A DNA stretch of 64,000 nt from Tuwongella immobilis (GCF_901538355.1 NZ_LR593887.1:3448920-3512919); one strand, 5' to 3'; shown: positions 43,681 through 52,650, numbered from the stretch's first letter. Program-made: numbers and translations. Notes: generated by a model not told the origin, from the sequence alone.

Positions 43681-43748
43681 TCGATAGCGTGATAATGATT
43701 CCGCAACGGAATCGCTAGCTCCCCACCCCTCAGAGGAGCGAATATCCC

Positions 43749-43865
43749 GTGAATGTGCTGCCACTACTAATTCACTCAACCAAACGTCCGTCTCATTGGA
43801 TGAGAGGATTGGTCACGCTCACGCACGCATCACCTGAGTTGGTCCCGAGGAACCCTCTGCGATGA
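43749..43865 (+). CDS. Possible 38-codon leader ORF coupled to the ArsR-type gene
   Basis: A GTG at 43749 with AGAGGAG 10 bases upstream (43732-43738) starts a 38-residue frame (MNVLPLLIHSTKRPSHWMRG...) whose TGA at 43863-43865 overlaps the ATG of the ArsR-type gene (ATGA at 43862-43865). This arrangement is typical of translational coupling. The peptide itself has no recognisable feature, and the downstream gene also has its own GAGGA, so the leader may be chance. Confidence 0.35.
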   Translation: MNVLPLLIHSTKRPSHWMRGLVTLTHASPELVPRNPLR

Positions 43866-44272
43866 AGACTATGGCACCGGCAAGAAGCAAGAAGTCTGCG
43901 CCCGCTCCGGTCGAAGCAACCCCGGTGGAACCGGCGGTTTCGGAAGCCTCGTTCAAGCGGCTGATTGAAATCTTCAAGAGCCTGGCCGACCGCTCTCGAT
44001 TGAAAATCCTGACCATGCTGTCGCGTCAGGGCGAAATGCACGTTTCTGCGATCTGCGAAGAACTGGATCAATCCCAACCGGCAGTCAGCCACCACCTGAC
44101 GCAGCTGCGCAATGCAGGCTTGGTGGATTTCCGTCGCGATGGGAAGTTCAACTACTACCGGCTCGATTCCGTTCTGGTCGCGCAATTGCTCGAGGAATTC
44201 TTCCCCGACGCCAAGACCGCCCAGCAACGCGTGAGCTTCGGCGACCTGGAACTGTCGTTCAAGCGCCGATAA
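43862..44272 (+). CDS. ArsR-family winged-helix transcriptional regulator
   Basis: A 136-residue protein. After about 25 Ala/Pro/Lys-rich residues comes the ArsR winged helix: FKSLADRSRLKILTMLSRQG, the recognition helix in DQSQPAVSHHLTQLRNAGLV and the wing FRRDGKFNYYRL. ArsR proteins repress in the DNA-bound form and release on binding metal or another signal; typical metal-binding CxC motifs are absent here, so a non-metal signal or a redox-independent role is likely. It may be autoregulated from the region 43577-43861. GAGGA precedes the ATG. Confidence 0.88.
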   Translation: MKTMAPARSKKSAPAPVEATPVEPAVSEASFKRLIEIFKSLADRSRLKILTMLSRQGEMHVSAICEELDQSQPAVSHHLTQLRNAGLVDFRRDGKFNYYRLDSVLVAQLLEEFFPDAKTAQQRVSFGDLELSFKRR

Positions 44273-44302
44273 TTCGCCCCCGCTCGTTCTCTCCCGACAC
44301 GC

Positions 44303-44338
44303 AAGCCAGGTACCTCAGTTGATGTGCTTGGCTTTTTT
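44303..44338 (+). terminator. Weak terminator after the ArsR-type gene
   Basis: AAGCCA (44303-44308) and TGGCTT (44329-44334) can pair across a 20-base loop and are followed by a T-run ending at 44338. The stem is short, so support is moderate. Confidence 0.4.
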
Positions 44339-44390
44339 GGGAAATGCCGCTAGGAACGCGATTCTTGCTCGCCGATGCGGCCTTCCCCAC

Positions 44391-44396
44391 TATACT
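44391..44396 (+). promoter_or_regulatory. Candidate -10 box of carA
   Basis: TATACT at 44391-44396 matches 5 of 6 consensus positions about 68 bases before the carA ATG. The nearest -35-like TTGCTC (44365-44370) is spaced 20 bases away, longer than usual. Confidence 0.35.
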
Positions 44397-44463
44397 AGCC
44401 CCGTTTGCAATCCACTGGATTCACACCGAATTCGATTCGATTCTTCTGGGAGTCACTCCGCCG

Positions 44464-45582
44464 ATGGCTGGGAACCTGGCAAAGCTCGCGCTCGAAGATG
44501 GCACTATCTACACTGGCCGTTCCTTTGGGGCATCCTGCGAGATGACCGGCGAAGTTGTCTTCAACACCAGTATGGCCGGCTATCAAGAAATCCTTACCGA
44601 TCCATCGTATCGCGGCCAGATTGTCTGCATGACCTACCCGATGATGGGCAATTATGGCATCACCCCCGAAGACGACGAATCGCCGCGCCCCCAAGTGTCC
44701 GGTTTCATCGTCCGATCGCTGACCGAAGTGCCCAGTAACTTTCGCTCGCAACAAAGCCTGCACGACTATCTGGTGCAGCACAATATTCCGGGCATTCAAG
44801 GATTCGATACCCGCGCGTTGGTTCGACGATTGCGAGTTCGCGGCGCGATGATGGGGATTCTCTCCAGTACCGATCTGGACGATACAAGCTTGGTCCGCCG
44901 CGCACGCTCCCTGCCGGGAATGTCCGGACAAGATTTGGTCAAGGAAGTCGTCCCCGATGCCAAGCTGGATTGGCACGGCGGATGCGACCACCCACTCACG
45001 CAGCAAATGCTCGCCCAACTCCCGCCCAACAAGCATGTGTTGGCGCTCGATTTTGGCATGAAGTGGAATATCCCACGCTGTCTGACGCAAGCGGGCTGCC
45101 AGGTCACGGTCATCCCCGGAACGATGCCTGCCGAAGAAATTCTGGCGATGAAGCCCGATGGCATCTTTCTGTCGAACGGCCCCGGCGACCCCGCGGCGGT
45201 CGATTATGCGATCCAGACGATCCGCAAACTCATCGGCACCACACCAATGTTCGGGATCTGTCTGGGCCACCAATTGCTGGGCTTGGCAACGGGAGCCAAG
45301 ACGTTTAAACTGAAGTTCGGGCATCGCGGCGCGAACCAGCCCGTGCTGGACCACCGAACGGGCAAAGTCGAGATCACCACGCAAAACCACGGGTTTGCAG
45401 TGGATGCCAACTCGCTGCCCGCTTCCATGGAAGCCACGCATACCAACTTGAATGACGGGACACTGGAAGGAATGCGCCACCGGGAATTGCCGATCTTCAG
45501 CGTGCAATACCACCCCGAAGCATCCTCCGGTCCGCACGATTCGACCTACCTGTTCGAAGAATTTCGAAAATCGATGGGGTGA
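44464..45582 (+). CDS. carA: Carbamoyl-phosphate synthase small subunit
   Basis: A 372-residue glutamine amidotransferase subunit. The ATG at 44464 ([19 protein letters not shown]) gives the usual N terminus; an upstream extension to 44344 has no support. The N-terminal CPSase_sm_chain domain ([19 protein letters not shown]) is followed by the class I GATase with nucleophile Cys266 in [10 protein letters not shown] and the His/Glu pair in [10 protein letters not shown]. It supplies ammonia from glutamine to CarB for pyrimidine and arginine synthesis. CarB is not in the window. The downstream hydrolase starts 3 bases after the stop. Confidence 0.96.
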   Translation: MAGNLAKLALEDGTIYTGRSFGASCEMTGEVVFNTSMAGYQEILTDPSYRGQIVCMTYPMMGNYGITPEDDESPRPQVSGFIVRSLTEVPSNFRSQQSLHDYLVQHNIPGIQGFDTRALVRRLRVRGAMMGILSSTDLDDTSLVRRARSLPGMSGQDLVKEVVPDAKLDWHGGCDHPLTQQMLAQLPPNKHVLALDFGMKWNIPRCLTQAGCQVTVIPGTMPAEEILAMKPDGIFLSNGPGDPAAVDYAIQTIRKLIGTTPMFGICLGHQLLGLATGAKTFKLKFGHRGANQPVLDHRTGKVEITTQNHGFAVDANSLPASMEATHTNLNDGTLEGMRHRELPIFSVQYHPEASSGPHDSTYLFEEFRKSMG

Positions 45583-45585
45583 TCC

Positions 45586-46587
45586 ATGAAGACGGCGGTA
45601 ACCTGGATCCTATCGCTTGGGCTGTTCGGAATCGGCTCGATCCTACTCGGGTCACACACGGTCTATGCCGAACACCCCCCAACCGGCGAGTTCCTGGTTA
45701 CCCCGTCCTCGGAAGACTCGCAAATTCCGACGGGATATCGACTCCGGAAGGAAAACACGCCCTTCACCCTGGTGAAGGAACGCGCATTTGATGTTTCTGG
45801 ATTCGACCTGTTCCACCTATCGTTTCCCTCACAAGTCAAGTCACCGTTTGAAGTCAACAACACCGTGCATGCCGAATACTATCGGCCACGCGGCAAAGGA
45901 CCGTTCCCAGCCGTCATCATCCTCGATGTCTTGGCCGGCGACCAACTCCTCTCCCGCACGATGGGCCGATTGTTTGCTCAAAATGGCATCGCCGGTCTGT
46001 TCGTACAAATGGCATACTATGGACCGCGGCGGCCTGCCGAGCGGTACGTTCGTCTGCTGACCCCGAATCTGGAGCACACCAGCGAAGCCATTCGCCAATC
46101 GGTCGTCGATTGTCGCAGTGCGGTCTGCTGGCTGGAATCGCGCCCGGAAGTGAACCCGAAGAAACTCGGCATCATCGGCACCAGCATGGGCAGCTTCATC
46201 GCTGGGCTGACCGGAGCGATGGAACCGCGCATCAACAAAGTTGCGTTGTTGCTGGGCGGCGGTGGTTTGGTCGATGCCTATTTCGATCACCCGCGTGGTG
46301 CCCCACTGCGAACGCTCGAAGCATTTTTTCCCGGCAGCAAAGAACGGATCAAAGGCTGGATTCGTTCGATCGATACACTCACTTACGCCGATCGACTCAA
46401 ATCTCGAAATCTGCTGATTATCGCCGCCGCTCACGACGATATTGTGCCGGCAAAAGCCGCTCAGCAATTATGGGAAGCCAGCGGGAAACAAAAAATTATC
46501 TGGTTGAACACCAATCATTATGGGGCCATCGCGTACTTGATTCCCATGATGCATCACGTTCTCAACCACTTTCGGGATCAACCGTAA
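45586..46587 (+). CDS. Secreted alpha/beta hydrolase (dienelactone-hydrolase-like)
   Basis: A 333-residue protein with a signal peptide (MKTAVTWILSLGLFGIGSIL...VYA). The alpha/beta-hydrolase core shows VIILDVLAGDQ (oxyanion strand), the nucleophile elbow GIIGTSMGSF (Ser about 205), an Asp near AAAHDDIVPA (about 286) and a C-terminal His region near NTNHYG. The fold and motif resemble dienelactone hydrolase or acetyl xylan esterase-type enzymes, and the secreted location favours polysaccharide or ester substrates. It is likely co-transcribed with carA because of the 3-base gap, although the two functions are unrelated. Confidence 0.85.
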   Translation: MKTAVTWILSLGLFGIGSILLGSHTVYAEHPPTGEFLVTPSSEDSQIPTGYRLRKENTPFTLVKERAFDVSGFDLFHLSFPSQVKSPFEVNNTVHAEYYRPRGKGPFPAVIILDVLAGDQLLSRTMGRLFAQNGIAGLFVQMAYYGPRRPAERYVRLLTPNLEHTSEAIRQSVVDCRSAVCWLESRPEVNPKKLGIIGTSMGSFIAGLTGAMEPRINKVALLLGGGGLVDAYFDHPRGAPLRTLEAFFPGSKERIKGWIRSIDTLTYADRLKSRNLLIIAAAHDDIVPAKAAQQLWEASGKQKIIWLNTNHYGAIAYLIPMMHHVLNHFRDQP

Positions 46588-46868
46588 GGATGATTCGGAT
46601 TCCGCAGATCTGAATCGAGAACTGCCCGAGCTTCATCAAACCTTTGCATGGCAGGTCTAGACGCTTTTCGCCGTGGCGATAGCATAGAACTGTTGCCTGC
46701 GGACCCGCGACTTTTCGATGGCTCGCACGTCGATTCGTGAACCGAAAAGCCTGCCAGCGGTCTGTTCAACGTATTTGTGATTGAAGCGTGAGTGGGACTG
46801 GCCTGCCCGCGCGTCAATCGATCCTCGATCGAAGGAACCGGACGGCCCTTTGCACCGGCCTGTGTGTT
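46588..46868. other. Leader region of the EF-G gene
   Basis: 281 bases between the hydrolase stop and the EF-G start. No RNA gene, palindrome or credible small frame was found; the promoter of EF-G should lie here but no strong -10/-35 pair stands out. Confidence 0.4.
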
Positions 46869-48983
46869 ATGCTCGACAAACTACGCAATATCGGCATCAT
46901 CGCCCACGTGGACGCGGGCAAGACCACCACGACCGAGCGTATCCTCTACTTCAGCGGCACCAAGCACAAAATTGGCGACGTTGATAGCGGCGATACCACC
47001 ACCGACTACGACCCGCTGGAAAAGGCCAAGGGCATCACCATCAACAGCGCGGCGGTGTCGATCGACTGGGGTGATAATGAAATTAACATTATCGATACCC
47101 CCGGCCACGTCGACTTTACCGCGGAAGTGGAACGCTCCTTGCGGGTGCTCGATGGCGCGGTCGGTGTGTTCTGCGCGGTCGGTGGTGTCGAAGTGCAGTC
47201 GGAAACCGTCTGGTACCAAGCGAATAAGTACAAGGTGCCCCGTCTGGCTTACGTGAATAAGCTCGACCGCTTGGGTGCGGATTTCTTCGCTTGCGTCGAT
47301 GAAATCAAAACCAAGCTCGGCGCGACGCCGTGTATTTGCACGATTCCCTACGGCCAAGACTCGGCCTTCAAGGGAATTATCGACCTGATCCGCATGAAAT
47401 ACGTGCTCAAGGATCCGACCGATAAAGCCCATGTGCGTTATTCGTTCGTCGATATTCCCGAAGAAATGGTCGAACAGGCCGAAGAGTATCGCGCCAAACT
47501 GCTCGATATGGCTTCGTTGGCTTCCGATGAACTCGCAGAAGCCCTGATCGAAGGCACTCCGGTTAGCGAACAACAACTTCGCACCGCCCTTCGAAAAGGG
47601 ACGATCGACGGGATCTTTACGCCGATCCACTGCGGTTCGTCGAAGAACTATCAGGGCGTCCAACTGTTGCTGGATGCGGTTATCGACTATCTCCCGTCTC
47701 CGATCGATCGTCCGCCCGTGGAAGGAACGACGCCGAAGGGGAAGGAAAAAGCGACCCGCAAGCCGTTGAAGGAAGAACCGTTTAGCGGCCTGGCCTTCAA
47801 GACGATTGCAGAACCGACGGGCGACTTGGTGTTCGTTCGCGTGTATTCCGGCGAAATGAAGCCGGGCGATACGGTGATGAACACGACTTCCGGAAAGACC
47901 GAACGCATCAGCCGAATTTATCGGATGATGGGGAACAAGAAGGTCGAAATGGAAGTCGCCGGCCCGGGTGAAATCGTCGCCGTAACCGGTCTGAAGCAAA
48001 CCTTCACCGGGAATACGCTGTGTGATACCAGCAATCAAGTGGTTCTGGAATCGATTCGATTCCCCGAGCCGGTGATTGCGATGGCGATCACGCCGACCAA
48101 GACCACCGACGAAACGAAATTCGCCGATGCCTTGGGCCGACTGCTGCGTGACGACCCGACGCTGAAGGCGTTCACCGATCCGGAAACCAACCAGCACATC
48201 CTCTCGGGGATGGGCGAATTGCACCTGGAAGTGACCGTCGAAAAGCTGCACCGGTTCCCCGGCGTGCAAGTCACGGTCGGTCGTCCGATGGTGGCGTATC
48301 GTCAAACGATTGCCAACAAGGTCGAACTGCAAACGCGGTATATCAAACAGTCCGGTGGTCGTGGGAAGTTCGCCGTTATCACGATGGTGTACGAACCACT
48401 CTCCCCCGAACAGATTGAAGAGATCCATGCCAAGCTCGCCGAAGCGGGTGAAAAGCCGGATCCCAACAATATCTACTTCGAAGAAACCATCGTCGGTGGT
48501 GTGGTTCCTCGCGAATACATCCCCTCGGTCGAAGCCGGTTTCCGCGAAGGGACTGTCAAGGGTGCCAAGTATCAGTTCCCCGTGGTTGGCATCAAGGGGA
48601 CGCTGACCGACGGCAAGTACCACGACGTTGACTCGTCGCAAGACGCGTTCCGTCTGGCGGGTTGGGAAAACTTCCGAGATGCGCAAGTTCAAGCGGGCAT
48701 CGTTCTGCTTGAGCCGATCATGAAAGTGGTCGTCGTGGCACCGGAAGCCTACATGGGTTCGCTCACCGGCGATATTTCGCGTCGGCGTGGTGAAATTCTC
48801 GAAACCGCCATGGATCGTGGTCGTTGCTCGATCTCGGCCTATGTTCCGCTGGCGTCGCTGGTGGGTTACACGACTGAACTTCGCGGTGCCACCTCGGGTA
48901 CGGCTTCGTTCAGCATGGAACCGAGCCACTACGCTCCGGTGAAGGAAGAATTGGCCGACCTGCCGAAGAAAGACTCGAAGTAA
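46869..48983 (+). CDS. Elongation factor G paralogue
   Basis: A 704-residue translational GTPase. The ATG at 46869 is chosen as the usual N terminus (MLDKLRNIGIIAHVDAGKT); an in-frame GTG at 46788 would add 27 residues without a Shine-Dalgarno. G1 AHVDAGKT (12-19), switch/G2 region DTTTDYDPLEKAKGITINSA, G3 DTPGHVDF and G4 NKLD are intact, followed by domains II-V. The G2 region has EKAKGIT where the common EF-G has EQERGIT, which points to one of the divergent EF-G paralogues that planctomycetes often carry beside the str-operon fusA. It is not in a ribosomal protein operon. A terminator follows at 49012-49059. Confidence 0.9.
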   Translation: MLDKLRNIGIIAHVDAGKTTTTERILYFSGTKHKIGDVDSGDTTTDYDPLEKAKGITINSAAVSIDWGDNEINIIDTPGHVDFTAEVERSLRVLDGAVGVFCAVGGVEVQSETVWYQANKYKVPRLAYVNKLDRLGADFFACVDEIKTKLGATPCICTIPYGQDSAFKGIIDLIRMKYVLKDPTDKAHVRYSFVDIPEEMVEQAEEYRAKLLDMASLASDELAEALIEGTPVSEQQLRTALRKGTIDGIFTPIHCGSSKNYQGVQLLLDAVIDYLPSPIDRPPVEGTTPKGKEKATRKPLKEEPFSGLAFKTIAEPTGDLVFVRVYSGEMKPGDTVMNTTSGKTERISRIYRMMGNKKVEMEVAGPGEIVAVTGLKQTFTGNTLCDTSNQVVLESIRFPEPVIAMAITPTKTTDETKFADALGRLLRDDPTLKAFTDPETNQHILSGMGELHLEVTVEKLHRFPGVQVTVGRPMVAYRQTIANKVELQTRYIKQSGGRGKFAVITMVYEPLSPEQIEEIHAKLAEAGEKPDPNNIYFEETIVGGVVPREYIPSVEAGFREGTVKGAKYQFPVVGIKGTLTDGKYHDVDSSQDAFRLAGWENFRDAQVQAGIVLLEPIMKVVVVAPEAYMGSLTGDISRRRGEILETAMDRGRCSISAYVPLASLVGYTTELRGATSGTASFSMEPSHYAPVKEELADLPKKDSK

Positions 48984-49011
48984 GTTCGCTTGCAGAGTCC
49001 ATGAATATCCA

Positions 49012-49059
49012 ACAGCCCGCCGATTGTCGGTTCTCCGAGAGTTGGCGGGTTGTCGTTTT
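49012..49059 (+). terminator. Rho-independent terminator of the EF-G gene
   Basis: ACAGCCCGCC (49012-49021) pairs with GGCGGGTTGT (49044-49053) as a 10-bp stem with one G-U pair, followed by CG and TTTT (49056-49059), 29 bases after the EF-G stop. Confidence 0.65.
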
Positions 49060-49128
49060 CTCGCGATCAACTTGCGAATCTGACGAAATCAAGTTGTGCC
49101 AAGTTTCACGATGGGCACCCCCAACGAA

Positions 49129-49163
49129 CGAGCCTTGGAACCAATCGCTGGTCCCAAGGCTCG
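49129..49163 (-). terminator. Hairpin at the 3' end of the small lipoprotein gene
   Basis: CGAGCCTTGG (49129-49138) and CCAAGGCTCG (49154-49163) form a perfect 10-bp stem with a 15-base loop, 33 bases downstream of the minus-strand lipoprotein stop. Only a short T-containing stretch follows, so termination is plausible but not certain. Confidence 0.5.
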
Positions 49164-49195
49164 CGTGATTCGACGGACAATCGAAACCGAAAAAC

Positions 49196-49588
49196 TTACT
49201 TCACTTCGATGGCGATGTCGGATCCGGACTTCACATCAACGACATTCGCTTCCTTCGGCGAGCGATAGGCTTCCGGAATCAGTTTGATCCCTTCCATCGC
49301 CGCGCTGCGATCCGCTCCCTTGGCATCTTCAGGAACGGTGAAGAAGAACATGTATTTTCCGGGGATTGCTTGGCCGGAGAACGAGCCATCCGCGCCGACT
49401 TTCATGCCGACCGGAACGCCATTGTCCATCGGTTGCAGCGACAGGGTTACACCCTTGGGCGCTTTGCCACTGGCGAGCGAGACCTTGCCTTGGATCGGCT
49501 TGGGTTCGGATCGCATTTCCGGTTTACCTTCGCAGCCGACCAGCGTCCCGACGAGAACGAGCATCACAGCAGTCAATCGCGTCATCAT
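49196..49588 (-). CDS. Small lipoprotein with carboxypeptidase-regulatory-like domain
   Basis: A 130-residue protein with a lipoprotein signal (MMTRLTAVMLVLVGTLVGC, Cys19). The mature part, PIQGKVSLASGKAPKGVTLS through GSDIAIEVK, is a single beta-sandwich of the carboxypeptidase regulatory/transthyretin-like kind commonly found as a partner of DUF1559 proteins in planctomycetes. GGGAG precedes the start; a terminator hairpin separates it from the upstream DUF1559 gene, so it may be expressed at a different level. Function unknown. Confidence 0.75.
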   Translation of the reverse strand: MMTRLTAVMLVLVGTLVGCEGKPEMRSEPKPIQGKVSLASGKAPKGVTLSLQPMDNGVPVGMKVGADGSFSGQAIPGKYMFFFTVPEDAKGADRSAAMEGIKLIPEAYRSPKEANVVDVKSGSDIAIEVK

Positions 49589-49597
49589 GCGTCTCCC

Positions 49598-49634
49598 AAA
49601 AAAGCACAGCCGGCGACACGAAGTCTCGCCGGCT
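49598..49634 (-). terminator. Rho-independent terminator of the DUF1559 gene
   Basis: On the minus strand AGCCGGCGA (49634-49626 complement) pairs with TCGCCGGCT (49616-49608 complement) as a perfect 9-bp stem with a 9-base loop, followed after four bases by TTTTTT (49603-49598). It lies directly before the lipoprotein start. Confidence 0.7.
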
Positions 49635-49679
49635 GCGGAATCCCGAAATCAAGAATCGTCCGGGATTCGGAAAATCACC

Positions 49680-50804
49680 TTAGTCAATGGACACCACGCG
49701 GCCATCATCCGGAACAAACAGGAACTTCAGGGTCACGGCGTCCAGCGAATCACGCAGGAAGCGAACCGAACCGTCGCCCATCACCGCGTTCACACCACCG
49801 GTGTGGAACGAGAACGGCTCATCGTTCGGGCCACAGTTGTTGACCGACCAACGGCAGGTAGCCGGGCCACCAATCGGGCTCGCATTGTTGTTCAAGCGAG
49901 CAGTACGATCGCCACCCGAGTTGCTCGGGCCGGAGAAGCCGTTGGCAGCCGCGTCCGGATCGATCCAGGCGTAGGCACGACGACCGTTCGAGAAGGTCGC
50001 CCCAGCACCCGACAGACCGTCCAACACGTCCACGCCAGCCAGCGGCGAAATCCGCGACGAGTAGGCACCGAAGTTGGCAACCGAGGGGTGAGCGCGGCCA
50101 GCATCTTCCACGATCATGATCGTGTTGCTGGTGCCGTCGGTCACGCCGGTGATGGTTCGGCCGTCGCAGTTCAGCATCCCTTGGCGAGCATCAGCGGCAG
50201 TACCACGGGTGCCAACGCCAGTACCAGCTTCGATGATGTCAGAAGCGGCGATCACCATGTAATCGATGGGGCCATAGTTGGTCACGGGGTCACGACCGGT
50301 TCCGCCCAACGGAGCGCTGGGGCAGATGTAGGTCTTGATCGCAACCTTCCCCGCGTTGGCGGTGGCTGCAGTCGCTTGGTAAGGAATGCCCTTGGAGTTG
50401 CGGTGAATCAAACCACCGGTCGGGCTGGTGAAGCCGGTTCCAGCTGCGGTGCAACCCCAATCGGTCGGCAGCGCGGTGGTATTGAACGCGCGGAAGATAT
50501 TTTCTTGTTCAATGTACGGCAGCAGCAAAGTCGGGGTAGACAAAGCGAGGTAAGTCGTGGTGCTGGAACCAGTTGAGTCGCACTGACCCGAGGGGGGCAG
50601 AACCGAGTTGGCCGATTCGTAGTTGTGGCAAGCCAGGCCGATTTGCTTCAGGTTATTTTGGCAGGTCATCCGCGCGGCGGCTTCACGCACTTTTTGAACT
50701 GCCGGCAGCAACAAGCCGATTAAAATCGCAATGATCGCAATAACGACCAACAGTTCGATGAGCGTGAATGCTCGGCGATGAGACGAACCCAAACGGTAAC
50801 CCAT
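49680..50804 (-). CDS. DUF1559 (SBP_bac_10-type) prepilin-like protein
   Basis: A 374-residue protein from the ATG at 50804 (GAGGA 10 bases upstream). The N terminus has a type IV pilin-like signal: [20 protein letters not shown] with Glu at position 5 after the expected cleavage, followed by the [20 protein letters not shown] core that defines the DUF1559 family, abundant in planctomycetes. The C-terminal signature [20 protein letters not shown] is complete. These proteins are probably exported and may form pseudopilin-like surface assemblies. The gene has a plausible promoter at 50874-50902 and an upstream palindrome at 50956-50988. Confidence 0.93.
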   Translation of the reverse strand: MGYRLGSSHRRAFTLIELLVVIAIIAILIGLLLPAVQKVREAAARMTCQNNLKQIGLACHNYESANSVLPPSGQCDSTGSSTTTYLALSTPTLLLPYIEQENIFRAFNTTALPTDWGCTAAGTGFTSPTGGLIHRNSKGIPYQATAATANAGKVAIKTYICPSAPLGGTGRDPVTNYGPIDYMVIAASDIIEAGTGVGTRGTAADARQGMLNCDGRTITGVTDGTSNTIMIVEDAGRAHPSVANFGAYSSRISPLAGVDVLDGLSGAGATFSNGRRAYAWIDPDAAANGFSGPSNSGGDRTARLNNNASPIGGPATCRWSVNNCGPNDEPFSFHTGGVNAVMGDGSVRFLRDSLDAVTLKFLFVPDDGRVVSID

Positions 50805-50873
50805 AAAATCACAATCCTCAGGTTGTGGAGAGCCACGCAATCAGTGGTATTTGATGTTAGATTGCATGGTCAG

Positions 50874-50902
50874 ATCTTAGGGTCTAAAGTTGTGTATCAC
50901 AA
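50874..50902 (-). promoter_or_regulatory. Candidate promoter of the DUF1559 gene
   Basis: On the minus strand TTGTGA (50902-50897) and TAAGAT (50879-50874) are separated by 17 bases, each matching 4 of 6 consensus positions; the predicted start point leaves a leader of about 60 bases before the ATG at 50804. Confidence 0.45.
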
Positions 50903-50955
50903 GGCGCAGTTCGTGAAGATCTGATGAAAGATATGATTTCGGATTGCGTGAGGCG

Positions 50956-50988
50956 ATCGTGAAGAAATAATCACCATTTCTTCACGAT
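50956..50988. repeat. Perfect 13-bp palindrome upstream of the DUF1559 promoter
   Basis: ATCGTGAAGAAAT (50956-50968) and ATTTCTTCACGAT (50976-50988) are exact inverted repeats with a 7-base centre. A third copy of the half-site core TCGTGAAGA stands at 50911-50919. The position, about 55-115 bases upstream of the presumed transcription start, fits regulator binding sites. Confidence 0.6.
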
Positions 50989-51065
50989 TCAGGATCCAAT
51001 TTTTTGGAACTCTCATTGTGATTGGAACCAATCAGTTCCAACACACTTTTGTCGACAATATTGGC

Positions 51066-52550
51066 TCACTCACCGACTGGAATCGATGGCGTTTTCGACT
51101 CATCGACCCAAATCCAACCATATTGCGTCTGACTTGGCTCGGGATTCCGTTGATATTCTTCCTTGGCTTTGGTGAGTTGATCACTAACGATCGCCTTACG
51201 AGCCGCGTTCACATCCACTTGGAAGAGTCGAGCCGCATTTAATCCAAAGATCTTTGCTTTTACTTCGGGTGTGAGATCTGGATACCCGTACTTCTCCTTC
51301 AGGACATCGGTCATTTTCAACCGACGGAATCGCTCGATCTGCGATTGAGGCGAGCCATTCCAAATCGAATCCGTTCCCCAGAGAATGCGATCCGGCCCAA
51401 CGACCTGCAACATTTGTCCCAACATATGGAGACACTTCTCGGGACTCGACCCCGAGAGCATGTTAAAGGTACTCCCGAGTTCAAAGTAAACGTTTTTGAT
51501 CCCCGGATTCTTTTTGAGCATTCGCAACAAATCGCTGGTCCAAGGAATTTCTTGCGCATCGGGATTCTTGGGTGCGGGTACCTTCTCCCCGGTTCCCGAC
51601 CCGAACCAGAAACTGCCGCGGAACGCGGAATGATAAATGATGAAGTTCAAATCGGGCCAATCTTTGGCTGCTTTTTCGACATCAAACGGGGTACACGCTT
51701 TTTCATTAAATGCGCTTAATGGTAACCCTTTATGGACACAGACATTCTTGACACCCAATTTTAGGGTGCGTTCCCAGAAGGGGTAAGCGATTTTCTCATC
51801 ATCCAGGAACCAGGCTTTCTCACCTAATTCTGCGCCAGTATACATTTTCCAGGCATCGACTTTTAATTCCTTCACCTGGCGTTCGAGTTCATCTAATTCT
51901 TTGAGTCCTAAATTGGGACGTAACAATCCATGCGATAAAACGCGACGTGATCCCGCCAGATCATTCACATATTTTCGCGTGGCCACCATTTGATCCGGCG
52001 GGAGTGGATTTTTATCCCATTCCCGAGTTGGCACACCGCTAATGATCGCCATTACGGTATCGGAATCACCGAATAATTCCTTCACATAATGCATGCGATT
52101 GAGTTGTTCTAAACTGCTCTCCACATTTAAGGATGGCCGCAACATTTGGAAGAACCGTGCCGTAGGTTTTCCATCCGGTCCTAAATACCATTTTTGACTT
52201 AAATCGACATGGTGCGTTTGCACATCGAAAATGAATTGATCCTTGGGCCACCGCTCGGAAAAGGCTTTCGGGTCGGCGGCTTCGGCGGCCTCCACATCAT
52301 AGCATTCGCCGAATACTTCATTCAGTGCGAGTAACGCGGCGGCCATCCCCGCCCCGGTCTGGAAGAATCCGCGGCGATCCAATCCCAGACGGGCCGCGTT
52401 CCGGTCGCCGATTTCCAACACCCGCGATTCGACCCGTTTCAGTTCCTCGCTTTGCGGCGGGGGCACGAACTCTTCATTGGAAGCAATTCGAGTCGGGATT
52501 GGGGTCCGAATTCCTCGTTGGGCGTCGTAATCGCATTGCCGCATCCACAT
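51066..52550 (-). CDS. Amidohydrolase family protein with internal twin-arginine motif
   Basis: A 494-residue protein from the ATG at 52550 (GGAGG 7 bases upstream); an extension to 52604 is possible. About 55 charged residues precede a Tat-like segment (LDRRGFFQTGAGMAAALLAL, near 55-75), an unusual distance for a signal. The body is an amidohydrolase_2-type TIM barrel: FDVQTHHVD, VCVHKGLPL, IIYHSAFRG and WGTDSIW carry the expected metal and catalytic His/Asp positions. Such enzymes hydrolyse or decarboxylate cyclic acids; substrate unknown. The core of the gene (about 51700-52250) is clearly AT-richer than the neighbours. Confidence 0.8.
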   Translation of the reverse strand: MWMRQCDYDAQRGIRTPIPTRIASNEEFVPPPQSEELKRVESRVLEIGDRNAARLGLDRRGFFQTGAGMAAALLALNEVFGECYDVEAAEAADPKAFSERWPKDQFIFDVQTHHVDLSQKWYLGPDGKPTARFFQMLRPSLNVESSLEQLNRMHYVKELFGDSDTVMAIISGVPTREWDKNPLPPDQMVATRKYVNDLAGSRRVLSHGLLRPNLGLKELDELERQVKELKVDAWKMYTGAELGEKAWFLDDEKIAYPFWERTLKLGVKNVCVHKGLPLSAFNEKACTPFDVEKAAKDWPDLNFIIYHSAFRGSFWFGSGTGEKVPAPKNPDAQEIPWTSDLLRMLKKNPGIKNVYFELGSTFNMLSGSSPEKCLHMLGQMLQVVGPDRILWGTDSIWNGSPQSQIERFRRLKMTDVLKEKYGYPDLTPEVKAKIFGLNAARLFQVDVNAARKAIVSDQLTKAKEEYQRNPEPSQTQYGWIWVDESKTPSIPVGE

Positions 52551-52650
52551 CGCTAATCCTCCAGATTGCACATCGGCGAATTTAGGTCCATCGGGTATAC
52601 TCACTCAATCGGATCGGGGTTTCGGACGCATTCCAAGGAAGGATTGACGG

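Noticed and set aside
44395-45537. 380-codon open frame opposite carA
   Set aside because: carA is complete with catalytic residues; the opposing frame has no recognisable feature.
46881-49070. 729-codon open frame on the minus strand opposite EF-G
   Set aside because: It is the antisense shadow of a highly conserved gene; its sequence is Arg/His/Phe-rich without domain or signal and it has no ribosome-binding site.
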